The notes under the pieces: model-generated | Databases searched by the model: none | What the model saw: the letters and a program-made list of their open reading frames with translations, nothing else | What the model was told of the DNA's origin: nothing | In this document: piece by piece, positions 11,057-22,407 of the stretch | Position numbering within the stretch: position 1 is the stretch's first letter | Layout of the letters: every line of letters starts with the position of its first letter | Position numbers and translations under genes: made by a program | From: Hordeum vulgare subsp. vulgare | Taxonomy: Eukaryota; Streptophyta; Magnoliopsida; Poales; Poaceae | Assembly (NCBI RefSeq): GCF_904849725.1 | Contig: NC_058518.1 | Coordinates: 505,411,225 to 505,475,224, forward strand | Direction: 5' to 3' | Length of the DNA: 64,000 bases

Positions 11057-11544
11057 TGTTGGGGATATTGCCTGTTAAGTGACCCGCCGAATATGGGCCG
11101 GGTTACTGTTAAGGCGATTCATCCTTTATGGCTAGTTGGGCCTCAACCTGGGCGGTTCCAAGTCGCAGGTTGGTTATGATTTATGGAAGGACTCTGAGTT
11201 TTGCAAGACGGCGACTTAGAGACCGCGATGGTCACGATTTGTAAAGAGGAAGGGACTCTTGTAAACCCTAAGGCTTCGACCTATATATAAAGGCGAGTCT
11301 GGAGGGGGAGAGGTTAGGTGAGAAATCATCGAGTACTAGGTTTAGGCGAGTTACGCTTTCCTTGTAATCGAATCCACATCAATACACACAAAGCAGGACG
11401 TAGGCTATTACCTCTCCTCGAGGGGCCGAACCTGGGTAAATCGCCGTGTCTCTCCCGCTTAACCCCTTTGAGTCGCCACCAAGGTGCGATGGCTCCAGTA
11501 CTAAGTCCTTTCACGAGGACATCTGCCGTGACAAAACCACGACA
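11057..11544 (+). repeat. 3' LTR of the Tat element
   Basis: The 488-bp LTR runs from TGTTGGGGATATTG to CCACGACA (TG...CA). It is preceded by TTTGGGGCCTAA as polypurine tract. A TATATATAAAGG box lies near 11280. It ends directly against Angela LTR sequence. The 5' partner is outside the window, so the age cannot be estimated. Confidence 0.85.
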
Positions 11545-13060
11545 GAGAGGTAGACGAGTTCTCCGGCAGCGTGACGGCGCTCCGGAGGTTGGTGATGATC
11601 TAATCTCGGCAGGGCTCCGCCCGAGCTCCGTAGAGACGCGATCTAGAGGTAAAACCGTGGAGGTATGTGGTCGGGATGCCTTGAAAAAGTTGTCTCAAAT
11701 CAGCCCTAATTTATCCATATATATAGGAGGAGGGAGGGGAGGCTTGCCTTGAGGCTCAAGGAGCCCCAAGGGCTGCGCCACCAAGGAAGGAGGAGTCGTC
11801 CTCCAATCCTAGTCCAACTAGGATTGGAAGGTGGAGTCCTTCTCTCTTTTCCCACCTTTCCTTTTTTTTCTTTCTCTTCTTTTGGTTTTTCTTTCTCTTG
11901 CACAAGACAGCCTTGGGCTGACCCCACCTACTTGGTGCGCCACCCCCAAGGTCCTTGGGCCCTCCCGGGTGGGTGGTCCCCCCTCCCGGTGAAGATCCGG
12001 AACCCATTCGTCATTCCCGGTACATTACCGGTAATGCCCGAAAACCTTCCGGTAACCAAATGAAGTCATCCTATATATCAATTCTCGTTTCTGGACCATT
12101 TCGGAAACCCTCGTGACATCCGTGATCTTATATGGGACTCCGAACAACATTCGGTAACCAACCATATAACTCAAATATGCATAAAACAACGTCGAACCTT
12201 AAGTGTGCAGACCCTGCGGGTTCGAGAACTATGTAGACATGACCCGAGTGACTCCTCGGTCAATATCCAATAGCGGGACCTGGATGCCCATATTGGATCC
12301 TACATATTCTACGAAGATCTTATCGTTTGAACCTCAGTGCCAAGGATACATATAATCCCGTATGTCATTCCCTTTGTCCTTCGGTATGTTACTTGCCCGA
12401 GATTCGATTGTCAGTATCCGCATACCTATTTCTATCTCGTTTACCGGCAAGTCTCTTTACTCGTTCCGTAATACAAGATCCCGCAACTTACACTAAGTCA
12501 CATTGCTTGCAAGGCTTGTGTGTGATGTTGTATTACCGAGTGGGCCCCGAGATACCTCTCCGTCACGCGGAGTGACAAATCCCAGTCTTGATCCATGCTA
12601 ACTCAACGAACACCTTCGGAGATACCTGTAGAGCATCTTTATAGTCACCCAGTTACGTTGCGACGTTTGATACACACAAAGCATTCCTCCGGTGTCAGTG
12701 AGTTATATGATCTCATGGTCATAGGAACAAATACTTGACACGCGGAAAACAGTAGCAACAAAATGACACGATCAACATGCTACGTCTATTAGTTTGGGTC
12801 TAGTCCATCACATGATTCTCCTAATGATGTGATCCCATTATCAAGTGACAACACTTGCCTATGGTCAGGAAACCTTGACCATCTTTGATCAACGAGCTAG
12901 TCAACTAGAGGCTTACTAGGGACAGTGTTTTGTCTATGTATCCACACATGCACTGTGTTTCCAATCAATACAATTATAGCATGGATAAAAAACGATTATC
13001 ATGAACAAAGAAATATAATAATAACTTATTTATTATTGCCTCTAGGGCAGATTTCCAACA
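11545..13060 (-). mobile_element. Angela-type LTR, partial, minus orientation
   Basis: From GAGAGGTAGACGAG to the end CTAGGGCAGATTTCCAACA this matches the right 1.5 kb of the minus-oriented Angela LTRs elsewhere in the window (compare 24825-26354). The missing left part should lie beyond the Tat element, which inserted here. The base after 13060 begins AGATC, the predicted TSD with element C. Whether it is a solo LTR or part of a full element cannot be seen. Confidence 0.85.
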
Positions 13061-14108
13061 AGATCAACTAACAAGCCACACGCTTCCGTGCTCTAAAAGA
13101 TATAAGTGAAGCACATAGAGCAAAATGAACTAGCTCAAAAGATAGAAGTGAAGCACACGTGAGCTGAATTGTCTAACCAAAGGATATGAGTGAAGCTCGA
13201 CAAAATCACGGTGAGTGCATGTCTCTCTCTCTAGGTGTGCATCAAGGAAGATTGTGTCACAACAAAAATAAAAGACTCCTACGATACAAGACGCTCCAAG
13301 CAAAACACATAACATGTGGTGAATAAAAATATAGCCCCAAGTAACGTTACCGATGGATTGAAGACGAAAGAGGGGATGCCTTCCCGGGGCATCCCCAAGC
13401 TTAGGCTTTTACGACATCCTTGAATCAAGTTGGGGTGCCTTGGGCATCCCCAAGCTTGAGCTCTTGCCACTCTTTATCTTTTTGTCCATAAGAACTTCAC
13501 CCAAAACTTGAGAACTTCACAACACGAAACTTAAACAGAAACTCGTGATAACATTAGCATAAGAAAGCAAACCACCACTTCCTTAGGTACTGTGGCAAAC
13601 TTCAGTTCTACTTATGTTGATATTGGGTTACTGTATTTTTAATCTTCCATGTCCAGTACCCGCTGATACTATCTATAGTTTCATCAAAATAAGCAACCAA
13701 CTCAACAAAAACAGAATCTGTTAACAGCAGACCAGTCTGTAGCAATCTGTATACTTCGTATACTTTTGGTACTTCACAAATTCTGAACAATTAAGACAGT
13801 CTGAAGTATATGCATAGCAATCAGCAGCAAAAAGAATCAACTCAAAATCTCTTACAGAAAAAAAACGAAAATTCTTTTCGTGAGCAGAAAGTTTCTGTCT
13901 TTTCCAGCATGACCAAACGATCATCCCCAAGACTAATCATAACGGTTTTTCTTGGCACAAACACAAAAAGAAACACAAAAAACACAATCATAACATAATT
14001 ATGAAGGTGTGGAAAACACAAAACAGAAAGAAAAAGGATAGATTCGTTGGGTTGCCTCCCAACAAGCGCTATTGTTTAACGCCCTTAGCTAGGCATAAGG
14101 TGATGGAA
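13061..14108 (-). other. Noncoding region of element C after protease
   Basis: No ORF is supported. Near 14048-14070 is the palindrome-like TTGGGTTGCCTCCCAA. At 13375-13460 GGCATCCCCAAGCTT occurs twice. Both are familiar from Triticeae Athila-like elements downstream of gag. Their function is unknown. Confidence 0.6.
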
Positions 14109-14762
14109 TCACATATAGTCATCTTTGGTGCTCAAACCATAAGTAGACCTCATCATAGATTCATAAGGCGATCTTATTTTCTTTCTAGGAAAATACTCCA
14201 TGCCCTTCTTTAGGGAAAATTGAAATCTAATATTCCCTTCCTTCATATCGATGATAGCACCAATAGTCCTTAGGAAAGGTCTACAGAGAATAATGGGACA
14301 TGAAGGATTGCAATCTATGTCAAGTACAATGAAATCCACAAGAATAAGAACATCATCGATCCCTACCATGGGTTTCTTGAAAGTAGAATCCGCAAGATGC
14401 AAATTAAGACAACACTCTTCAATCTCATGAAAACCAAGAATATCACATAAAGACTTTTGAATCGCGGAAACACTAGCACCCAAATCACACAAAGCATTGC
14501 ATTCATAGTTTTTGATTTTGATTTTGATAGTAGGTTCCCACTCATCGTGAAGTTTTCTAGGTATAGAGACTTCTAATTCGAGCTTCACTTCAAGAGATTT
14601 CATCATAGCATCAACGATATGTGCGGTAAAGGCTTTGCTTTGGCTATAAGAATGTGGATAGTTTGCAATGGATTGCATCAAAGAAATGAATTCAAACAAG
14701 GAGCAACTATCATAATTGAATTCCTTGAAATCCAAAGTGGGAGTTTCATTACTACCCAAAAT
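14109..14762 (-). pseudogene. Element C aspartic protease segment
   Basis: The frame continues from gag through an in-frame TAA at 14765-14763. CNALCDLGASVSAIQKSL is the retroviral-type aspartic protease active site, with D-L-G-A where D-T/S-G-A is usual. CPIILCRPFLRTIGAIID matches the second conserved strand of Athila-type proteases. The segment ends at TGA 14111-14109. No RT follows, so this copy looks like a gag-protease-only element. I cannot exclude that pol lies beyond the window. Confidence 0.8.
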
Positions 14763-16124
14763 TTAGATTTCTTCTACTCCACTCTCCACACCTTTATCAT
14801 CAAGATAGGTGGGCTCCGAATCATTGGGGTGTTTTTCAACCAAAGTGGATTCATATCCAGCCCCTTCATCAATAGGTTTGACACGCAAAAACAAAGATTC
14901 AAGAGGAGTCACACCAAGCATTTTAAGATCTTCGTGATTTGCATCACTAGAACGCACCCTTTTAAACCATTCATGCCTAGCGCGAATTTGGGAGGTTCTA
15001 TCTTTGCTCTCATTCATGGAGACACGCATAGCTTTTAAAGTTTCATCCAAGTTGACCTTGGGAGGAGCACATCTAACTTTCAAAGCATCAATATCACAAG
15101 ACATCCTATCAACGCTCTTAGCCAAATTATCTATTTTGAGTAGTTTTTCCTCTATGGACGCATTGAAAATCTTTTGAGAGTTGATGAACTCTTTGATATT
15201 ACTCTCTAAATCAGAGGGTAATTTGTTGTGATTTCCATAAGTGTTGCTGTAGGAATTGCCATAATTGCTAGAGGAGTTACTAGGAAAAGGCCTAGGAACA
15301 TAGTTTCCTCTAAAAGCATTATTGTTGCCAAAATTGTTCCTACCAACAAAATTAACGTCCAAACTAGCGTTGCTACTCTCAATCAAGGAAGATAGTGGGA
15401 TGTCATTAGGATCTAAAGGAGCATTTCTACTAGCAACCAAATTCATCGACTCGTCCATCTTAGCACTAAGGGAGTTAATTTCTTCTATAGCGTGTACCTT
15501 TTTGCTAGCAGGTGACCTTTCAGTGTGCCACTGAGAGTAGTTGGTCATGATATTGTCTAGGAGTTTTGTAGCGTCTCCTAACGTGATTTCCATGAACGTT
15601 CCACCTGAGGCGGAGTCCAAGATATTGTGAGAAGCAAAATTCAAACCAACGTAAAAGATTTGTATAATCATCCACAAACTCAAGCCATGAGCGGGACAAT
15701 TTCTAATCATTAACTTCATCCTCTCCCAAGATTGTGCAACGTGTTCATGATCAAGTTGCTTGAAATTCATGTTATCGTTACGTAGAGAGATAATCTTAGC
15801 CGGCAGAAAATACTTGGATATGTAAGCATCTTTGCACTTATCCCAAGAATCGATACTATTTTTAGGCAAAGAAGAAAACCAAGTTTTTGCGCGATCTCGC
15901 AACGAGAAAGGAAAATCTTCAACTTAATCACGTCATTATCCACATCTGTTTTCTTTTGCATATCGCAAAGTTCAATGAAGGTATTGAGATGGGATGCGGC
16001 ATCTTCACTAGGAAGGCCAGAGAATTTCTCTTTCATAACAAGATTCAGCAAGGCAGCGTTGATCTCATAAGATTCCGCACTAATGGCGGGAGCAATCGGA
16101 GTACTAATAAAATCATTATTATTG
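14763..16124 (-). pseudogene. gag: Element C gag, main part
   Basis: From the solo-LTR junction, gag reads leftward: STPIAPAISAESYEINAAL, then FSGLPSEDAASHLNTFIELC, a typical Athila gag start. A 1-nt frameshift lies near 15905-15915. Then RDRAKTWFSSLPKNSIDSW and FFLPAKIISLRNDNMNFKQ-like gag sequence follows in the other frame, with SWERMKLMIRNCPAHGL. The C-terminal half is Asn/Ser-rich and then helical. It ends at TAA 14765-14763. The N-terminal codons are at 40701-40694 and 17785-17761. Confidence 0.83.
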
Positions 16125-16129
16125 GTACT

Positions 16130-17755
16130 TGCTACTGCAACAAAAGACCTTCCAATGGCGCCAAAAATAGGCACGTCGACAGGAGAATACTTGGCTTGAT
16201 CTTTCTGCTGCGGCTACGCCTTAAGGGACTTCCTAGGCAAGTATACAAAGGATTTCCCCCGTGGCCTTGGAGCCTTGCGTTGGTGTTCCCTCGAAGCGGA
16301 AAGGTGATGTAGCGTAGCGGTGGTAAGTATTTCCCTCAGTTTGAGAACCAAGGTATCAATCCAGTGGAGGAGTATCTCAACATCCTGCACAAACACAAAA
16401 GCTTGCTCCCAACGCTATGAAGGGGTTGTCAATCCCTTATAGATTGTTTGCCAAGTGAGAACTGAAAGCAACAAAGTAACAAAGCGAAGTAAAAGTGTAG
16501 GTGTAAACGATGGATGTGAATAGACCCGGGGGCCTTAGTGTTTACTAGTGGCTTCTCTCATGAAAGCAAGTAGACGGTGGGTGAACAAATTACCGTCGAG
16601 CAATTTATAGAACCGCGCAAAGTCATGACGATATCTAAGCAATGATTATATCTATAGGAATCACGTCCAAAACAAGTAGACCGATAATTTCTGCATCTAC
16701 TACTATTACTCCACACGTCGGCCGCTATGCAGTATGCATCTAGTGTAATAAGTCCATAAGAACAGAGTAACGCCTTAAGCAAGATGACATGATGTAGAGG
16801 GATAATCTCAAACCAATGATAAAACCCCCATCTTTTTACCCTTGATGGCAACTACTTGATGTGTGCCTTGCTGCCCCTACTGTCACTGGGAAAGGTCACC
16901 ACTTGGTAGAACCCAAAACCAAGCACTTCTCCCATTGCAAGAATCATTGATCTAGTTGGCCAAACAAAACCCAAGACTCGGAGAGACTTACAAGGATATC
17001 AAATCATGCATATAAGAAATCAGCAAAGACTCAAATATATATCATAGATAATCTGATCACAAATCCACAATTCATCGGATCTCGACAAACACACCACCAA
17101 AGAAGATTACATCGGATAGATCTCCATGAAGATCATGGAGAACTTTGTATTGAAGATCCAAGAGAGAGAAGAAGCCATCTAGCTACTAACTACGGACCCG
17201 TAGGTCTGAAGTGAACTACTCACGAGTCATTAGAGGGGCGATGATGATGATGAAGAAGCCCTCGAACTCCAAAGTCCCCTCCGGCAGGGCACCGGGAAGG
17301 GTCTCCAGATGAGATCTCGCGGAAACGGAAGCTTGCGGCGGCGGAAAAGTATTTTCGAGGCTCCCCTCATTTTCTGCTGAACATTTGGGAATATATAGGC
17401 CAAGGATCTAGGTCAGGGGGCGGCCAGGGAGGCCACAAGCCCTCACACCGCCGCCTCCCCTGGTGGCGGAGTGGGAGCTTGTGGGCTCTGTGGAGCCCAC
17501 CTCACTTGGCCCAGAGCCCCCCTGATCTTCTTCCGTTCGGAAAAAAATCATTTCGGGGTTTTTATTCCGTTTGGACTCCGTTCCAAAATCAGATCTGAAA
17601 AGAGTCAAAAACATAGAAAAAACAGGAACTGGCACTTGGCACTGAATTAATAAGTTAGTCCCAAAAAAAGATATAAAAGGTACAAAAAACATCCAAAGAA
17701 GACAAGATAACAGCATGAAACCATAAAAAAATATAGATACTTTTGAGACGTATCA
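16130..17755 (-). mobile_element. Solo LTR of an Athila-like element inside gag of element C
   Basis: The 1,626-bp LTR runs (plus reading) from TGCTACTGCAACAAAAG to GAGACGTATCA, i.e. it starts TGATACGTCTC in its own sense. It is flanked by GTACT on both sides (16125-16129 and 17756-17760). No primer site or internal DNA adjoins it; both flanks are gag of element C. It is related to the LTR at 41011-42617 but clearly diverged. Confidence 0.9.
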
Positions 17756-17760
17756 GTACT

Positions 17761-17785
17761 CGAGAAGTCGCAAAGTTTGGTGTTT
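17761..17785 (-). pseudogene. gag: Element C gag fragment between two insertions
   Basis: These 25 bases, between the solo-LTR TSD and the Maximus B TSD, encode NTKLCDFS in the gag frame. They link the start codon at 40701 to the rest of gag at 16124. Gag is thus cut twice within about 20 codons. Confidence 0.75.
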
Positions 17786-17790
17786 TCAGC

Positions 17791-19255
17791 TGAAAGGATC
17801 GATATGGTTGACTAGAGGGGGGGGGGGGGGTGAATAGGCAACGACCACTTTTTAATTAATCTTAGCAAGTTAGGGTAAGCAACATAAGGGTTCACTAAAA
17901 TAACAACAAGAGGTGAACCTATATGATGCTAACAACAAAGATAACTAAGACAAGTAAGAGATACCCAACAACATAAGCATACACAATGTAAAGGTTAGAG
18001 ATAACCACAAGTGGAACCAATGAAGACGAGGATGTATTACCGAAGTTCCTTCCCTTTGATAGGAAGTACGTCTCCGTTGGAGCGGTGTGGAGGCACAATG
18101 CTCCCCAATAAGCCCACTAGGGCCACCGGATTCTCCTCATGCCCTCACACGATGTGAGGTACCGTGATTCCACTAAAGGTGCCCTTGAAGGCGGCGACCG
18201 AACCTTTACAAACAAGGTTGGGGCAAACTCCACACAAAGCTTGGAGGCTCCCAACAAGACCACAAAGCTTCACCACAATGGAATGTGGCTCCGAGGTGAC
18301 CTCAACCATCTAGGGTGCTCAAACACCCAAGAGTAACAAGATCCGCAAGGGATTGGTTGGGGAATCAACTTTTCTCTTGGTGGAAGTGTAGATCTAGGCC
18401 TTCTCAACCAATCCCTAGAGAATCAACAAGTTTGATTGGCTAGGGAGAGAGATTGGGCACTTTTGAGCTTAGGGAGCAACAATGGAGCTTGGGAGGGTCA
18501 AAGGTAGGGTCATAGAGCAAGAAGAACCCCTTATATAGTGGGGAAAAAATCCAACCGTTTTCCCACTGACAGCCCGAGCCTAACGGTACTACCGCTGGCT
18601 GCATCGGTACTACCGTTGGCACTCCAGCGGTACTACCGCTGGGTGCAGCGGTATTACCGTTGGGCCCATGGTAGTGCAGATGCACTACCGGGCCAACCAC
18701 CGCCAAGGAAGTCTTCGCAAAAAGTCCGACGAAGTATAGCCGCTAGGAAGGTGGAACTAAGTTCCTGGAACTGTACTACCGCTGACCAGGGGCGGTACTA
18801 CCGCGAGCATAGCGGTACTACCGCCAGCACTAGTGGTACTACCGCTAGGGCTAGCGGTACTACCGCCAGCTCCAGCAGTACTACCGCTAGGCCCAGTGGT
18901 ACTACCGCTAGGGACAGCGGTACTACCGCTGAGAGACCTTTTTTGCTTAGAGGAGATAAACCAGAGGTGGGAGCCACTCCAAAGTTACAGGGAAAGGGAA
19001 AGGAGATAAAGTGTGTGCGTGCAAAATTGATTCCACCCAAACCTTTCCTCTACAGGTCCCCTCTTAATAGTACGGCGTTTCTATGACTCAAATAAAGAGA
19101 ATCGTAGAGTACACCGTGCTTCTGTTCCATGGGAGGGGGGCAGGTCGTCTTGTGTCGTTGACATGTGTTATCTGAAATCTTAACACACACGATTAGTCCT
19201 TTGCGGTACTGTCATCAATCACCAAAATTACTTAGGCGTAAAATATGCCCTAACA
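17791..19255 (-). repeat. 3' LTR of Maximus B
   Basis: The 1,465-bp LTR starts TGTTAGGGCATATTTT and ends GATCCTTTCA in its own sense. The PPT AAAAAGGGGGAGAT adjoins at 19256-19270. A 14-G run lies at 17817-17830; the other LTR has 7 G there. It matches the 5' LTR at 37452-40693 with scattered substitutions and more palindrome copies. Confidence 0.9.
18531..18933 (-). promoter_or_regulatory. LTR promoter of Maximus B: palindrome cluster plus TATA
   Basis: In element sense about a dozen copies of AGCGGTAGTACCGCT or close variants lie from 18933 to 18580. The sequence is a perfect palindrome around one central base. They end about 40 bp before the TATA box CTATATAAGG (18537-18531). The layout suggests an upstream promoter element array in U3. 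Confidence 0.7.
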
Positions 19256-19568
19256 ATCTCCCCCTTTTTGGTGGATTGATGACAATACCGGATTTGCATA
19301 GTGAATAGCATGTGAACATAAAGATAGTGGTAGAGAAAATTAAGGAGCATATGACTCACAACATATGATAGAAATAAGTCTCACACTAGTCCAAGTCTCA
19401 CATCACACAAAGCAAAGATAGCAGATAAGAGCAGACCAAGTTCAAAGCAAACACGATAAAGATGAGCAAAGCTAAAGCAAAGCGGCCCAAAGCGCAAATC
19501 CAGCTCCTAGACTCTCTCCCCCTTTGGCATAAGACACCAAAAAGGGGCACACCTAACAACACAGGTGG

Positions 19569-21562
19569 TCACTCCGCATCCTCATCAGCCCCAGACTCGT
19601 CTGTGGCATCCGGATCGTCCTGCTCCTCCTCATTGTCCTCCTCAGACGCCTCCTCCTCTGCATCAGACCACTGATAACCTTGAGCCCGCATCTAATCAGA
19701 CTCTGGAGTGATGTCATCCTCTGAGCCGCTGGAGATATCAACATCAAGTGTCCTCAAGACACGCTTGTGCCTCTGACGGTTCTCCTTCTGGGCCAGATGT
19801 GACTGATACTGTCCCTTGGCCTGCATACAGAAGAGAGTCTTCATTTTATCCTTCAGTTTCACTGCCCAAGATGGCATAGCAGAAGAGCGGGACTGAGAAG
19901 CGGGGCCTCCTTCAGCAGCAGTCTCTGTGTGAGTGTCCATGTGCTGAGATGAAGTGGATGGGTTGGCCCATTTGTCTTTGATACGGAGCTTGATAGGATC
20001 ATGCACAAAGTAATCAACCTGAATAGGGAACTCATCGATCAGATAGACTTCGTGCCACCTCTGGCGAATATAGGCAAACAAGTAGGGCCCGTAGATGGGA
20101 ACCTTGCGGTTCATGATGCAGTTCCAGAGCTCATTGAGCATCACGTGGGCAACATCGAGAGGGGCAGATTCCTTAGTCTTAGCCTCCTCACAGAGCAGAA
20201 GCATCTTAGTTAGATGACCATGCACCTCGTCAAAGTTGCCAATGCAAGGAAAGAGAGTGTTGCGGAAGATCTGATGCATGATATCCAGATGCTTGGGGAG
20301 CACACCTTTCTTCACATAAAGTTGTTGCAGCCTGTCCTTGGGGGTGGCGGTAGATGAAGATGGAGCATGAGGACGCAACCCAAGAGGAGTTTCATCTCCC
20401 TGAAAGTCGACCTTGAGAAGCTTCATGAATTCTGACCAGGAACCTGTCATCTTCTGAGTACCGGTCATCCAAGTCATTGTGCGCTCGTCATCAGGTGCAA
20501 AGTGAACAGTGACATAGAATTGGGCCACAACATCTGAATCAAAGTCCCGCTTGAAGGTGATGATCTCCTTAATGCTGAGCTTGTCAATCAAAGAGAGAGC
20601 CTCACCAAAGTAATCCGGGTTCCGCTGAAGGTGAGCAAAGTCAATCCACTCTACTGGAACAAACATCTTCTTGAAGTGCTTGATGATGTCATGATAGATC
20701 ATGCAGTGATCCCGTGACCAAACATGCTCGACATTCTTGATCTGAGCCTTCTCTTCTAGATAGTGATTGCGGGTGCGGAACCACAGAAACTCCTTAGGGG
20801 GCATATTGCGAACGTTGATTTCCTTGGTCTTGTGAGTTGTCTTCTTGAAAGACTTCTTTATGGGATTCAGACCGGAAGTGGCGGAGCCCTCTGGAGCATC
20901 TGGAGTGCGATACTACTTCGGTTGGGTGTCCCGTGGGGGATTCGAGCGGCGAGCACCACCTGTGACACACAAGGCACACACCGAAAAAGAGCAACAGGAG
21001 GAGTCAAGGCAATGAGCAAAAAGAAGCATAAGAATAAACTCACATTGCCAAACAAAGCAAAAAAATATCCTCATCGCGGTAGTACCGCTACCCCTGGCAG
21101 TAGTACCGCTCGGGTCCTAGCGGTAGTACCGCTACCCCTGGCGGTAGTACCGCTAGGGGGTTGACTTTCAGATCTGAATAGAGAAAGACCCATAAGAACG
21201 GCTAGATTGGATTTACGAGGGCCATGGCTACTGCATAGAATCACTACAAGAACCACCATAGCCCTAATCGCATGAGGACCTCAAGAACATCTAGATAGAG
21301 ACATGCCTAGTCAAGAGGATTCAAGTTTTAGATCTAATCCAAAATAAGAGAAAAAGTACGTGATCTAAAGCATGAAGAACCTAGGGCATGTCAAGATGAA
21401 AGCAATGAATCATAGGACCTAAACTCCCCTAGAATATCTCCTTGGTTCCATCCAAGAACAAAGCACAAACCATAGCCATGGATCCAAATCACCAAGCTCC
21501 TAACCCTAGAACAAGAAAACACCAATCAAGAGAATAAAGGGAGGAGCTTTACCGGTGTCCAT
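19569..21562 (-). pseudogene. Maximus B ORF3, spliced third gene after pol
   Basis: Exon 1 is ATGGACACCG (21562-21553). The intron (21552-20960, 593 nt) starts GTAAAG and ends TGTGTCACAG. Exon 2 runs from 20959 to TGA 19571-19569. The splice keeps the frame, and the same structure exists in copy D. The protein has a basic N-terminus, a central domain (MPPKEFLWFRTRNHYLEEK, WSRDHCMIYHDIIKHFKK, FYVTVHFAPDDERTMTWMT) and an Asp/Glu-rich tail. Two TAG codons break it, at 20915-20913 and 19694-19692; the first is CAG and the second TGG in copy D. I see no signal peptide or membrane helix, so it does not look like an envelope although it sits in the env-like position of Sireviruses. Confidence 0.72.
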
Positions 21563-21714
21563 GGAACTTGATGGAGGAAGGAGGAGTGGAGCAAACCTTC
21601 CAACTCAAGGGAGAGAAGGGGCTCCGCAGATAGAGATCCAAATGGGGGGAGTTCGGGGTAGAGGAAGGAAGAGCCACGAGGAAGAAGAAAGAGGGCAGAA
21701 AAAACGGTCTCCCC

Positions 21715-22025
21715 CTCCTTTATATAGCCCAAGGGGTACGGGCCAGCGGTAGTACCGCCAAGGTCCTAGCGGTAGTACCAGTGACCTAGCGGTAGTACCG
21801 CTGCCTGTAGCGGTAGTACCGCTGGGGTCCTGGCGGTAGTACCGCTCCCCCTGGCGTTAGTACCGCTCCCCCTTGAGACAGCCCTAAAAGCCCTAGTCAA
21901 GTCGTGGTAGACTGGCGTCTTGGCGGTAGTACCGCTATCCCTAGCGGTAGTACTGCTGGGGTCCTAGCGGTAGTACCGCTACCCATGGCGGTAGTACCCC
22001 TGGGGTCCTGGCGGTAGTACCGCTC
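21715..22025 (-). promoter_or_regulatory. Internal promoter-like module before ORF3 in Maximus B
   Basis: About eleven copies of AGCGGTACTACCGCT-like palindromes (element sense, 22025 to about 21740) precede a TATA box TATATAAAGG (21726-21717). This box lies about 158 nt upstream of the ORF3 ATG. The central base of the palindromes is C here but G in the LTR. Further copies lie inside the ORF3 intron (about 21075-21160). Confidence 0.65.
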
Positions 22026-22073
22026 AAAATGGCACAACGAGACATAGGATTCCATGTAAAAGACATGGGCAAC

Positions 22074-22124
22074 GACTAGTCAGTGTAATAAAAATATAGC
22101 ACGAGCAAGGTATACTGACTAGTC
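22074..22124 (-). other. Conserved hairpin between pol and ORF3 (Maximus B)
   Basis: GACTAGTCAGTGTA and TATACTGACTAGTC form a 13-of-14 paired stem around a loop of about 23 nt. The same hairpin is at 46759-46809 in copy D. It lies about 280 nt after the pol stop. The rest of 22125-22407 is AT-rich spacer with PPT-like GGGGGAGTG. Confidence 0.7.
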
Positions 22125-22407
22125 ATTTTGTATCATTTCTTCCATATGAGAGAAAGGTGGGGGTGGTGGCCGAGGCCACCTATGTTTGAGGCAAAGGTAT
22201 GACACCGCGAAGAATTATCCTTGGGTTCATGACCAACGCTCGTCTTTGAAGCACAAGTGCCATTTAGTAATGGATAAAGTGAAAGACTTGATCAATTTAT
22301 GCATAATGGGGGGAGGGAAAGTTCATTGAGAGAACAACACTCCCCCTAGGTCCATGCCTACATCTAGAACAAGATCTAATGCATAGTGAGGTGCAAAGTG
22401 CCTAGTT

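Larger units (their letters stand above)
1..11544 (+). mobile_element. Ty3/gypsy Tat-lineage LTR retrotransposon, 5' end outside window
   Basis: The element runs from the left window edge to the end of its 3' LTR at 11544. Order: gag-protease, reverse transcriptase, RNase H, a second RNase H, integrase (3-5105), a 71-bp tandem array (5221-6306), a spliced antisense gene (9930-6574), a GC-rich promoter-like leader, then the LTR. A second, archaeal-type RNase H after the normal one, tandem repeats after pol, and an extra antisense ORF are known marks of plant Tat-lineage elements. The sequence after 11544 is Angela LTR starting GAGAG, so the element inserted into an Angela LTR. The 5' LTR, primer site and gag N-terminus lie left of the window, so the TSD cannot be confirmed. 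The lineage is secure; I do not assign a TREP family name. Confidence 0.88.

Noticed and set aside
12327..12575. An 82-codon ORF repeated in most Angela LTR copies (12327, 25616, 32726, 39830, 49557, 56648, 59801)
   Set aside because: It starts at TTG, runs antisense to the element, and one copy (39830) has a CGA-to-TGA stop. Conservation follows from LTR similarity, not coding.
16130..17755. This LTR as the 5' LTR of the adjacent Athila-like gag
   Set aside because: GTACT duplications flank it, there is no primer site next to it, and gag continues on both sides; it is a solo LTR.
18580..18933. GCGGTACTACCGC clusters as a simple satellite or MITE
   Set aside because: Spacing is irregular, spacers differ, and clusters occur only at matching promoter or intron positions of Maximus copies.
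20804..20994. ORF3 as a captured host gene
   Set aside because: No recognisable cellular family, and the gene is colinear in two independent element copies, so it is part of the element itself.
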